From: Alphaproteobacteria bacterium
Lineage (GTDB): Bacteria > Pseudomonadota > Alphaproteobacteria > CAAGCB01 > CAG-977
Assembly: GCA_021639925.1 (NCBI GenBank)
Contig: JAJXEL010000104.1
Location: 1 to 5,168, forward strand
Direction of reading: 5' to 3'
DNA: 5,168 nucleotides
Part shown: one piece after another, positions 5,140-5,168 of the stretch
Layout: each line of letters opens with the position of its first letter
Position numbering within the stretch: the stretch's first letter is position 1
The notes under the pieces: generated by a model
Database searches by the model: none
Told to the model about the DNA's origin: nothing
Seen by the model: only the letters and a program-made list of their open reading frames with translations
Translations under genes and position numbers: made by a program

Positions 5140-5168
5140 TTTACAATATTTTTACCTGTTGCTAGGAT
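5140..5168 (+). promoter_or_regulatory. Promoter-like sequence at the right edge
   Basis: TTTACA (5140-5145) is a good -35 box. Exactly 17 bases later TAGGAT (5163-5168) matches 4 of 6 of the -10 box, preceded by TG at 5160-5161 (extended -10, TGcTAGGAT). It lies nine bases after the strong terminator, so it would begin a new plus-strand unit just outside the window. Confidence 0.5.

Overview
The window looks like chromosomal DNA of a Gram-negative bacterium, probably a proteobacterium. The support is a spermidine/putrescine-type ABC importer of proteobacterial layout, balanced base composition in the genes and AT-rich spacers. A class-level assignment from this sequence alone would be a guess.

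Layout, left to right. (1) At the left edge, positions 1-48 on the minus strand read as the first 16 codons of a gene that runs off the window. (2) A 103-base spacer (49-151) holds a perfect 7-bp-arm inverted repeat, placed between two divergent starts. (3) 152-1378 (+) encodes an unrecognised 408-residue protein with one N-terminal membrane helix, a highly charged coiled-coil middle and a TPR-like helical C-terminal half. (4) 1379-1485 is a convergent spacer with several hairpins. (5) 1486-2058 (-) encodes a 190-residue LRAT-like (NlpC/P60 superfamily, permuted papain fold) protein with HTGIYIG and NNCHRF motifs. (6) 2059-2214 is an AT-rich divergent spacer with candidate promoters in both directions. 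(7) 2215-4947 (+) is a tight three-gene operon, potA-potB-potC: ATPase plus two inner-membrane permeases. Neighbouring genes overlap by 8 and 7 bases, so translation is probably coupled. (8) 4948-5168 is non-coding: a possible weak terminator, a pair of 12-bp direct repeats, a strong 11-bp intrinsic terminator at 5104-5131, and a promoter-like sequence running to the last base.

Working together: PotA hydrolyses ATP and drives polyamine passage through the PotB-PotC channel. The periplasmic binding protein PotD, which normally delivers the substrate, is not in the operon. The operon ends after potC at a clear terminator, so the binding protein must be encoded elsewhere, possibly just past the right edge under its own promoter.

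I see no mobile element, CRISPR array, tRNA or rRNA, and no clear new multi-gene system. The items most worth following up are the unrecognised coiled-coil/TPR membrane protein, the LRAT-like protein without the usual second histidine, the missing potD, and the repeat-bounded 3' spacer.
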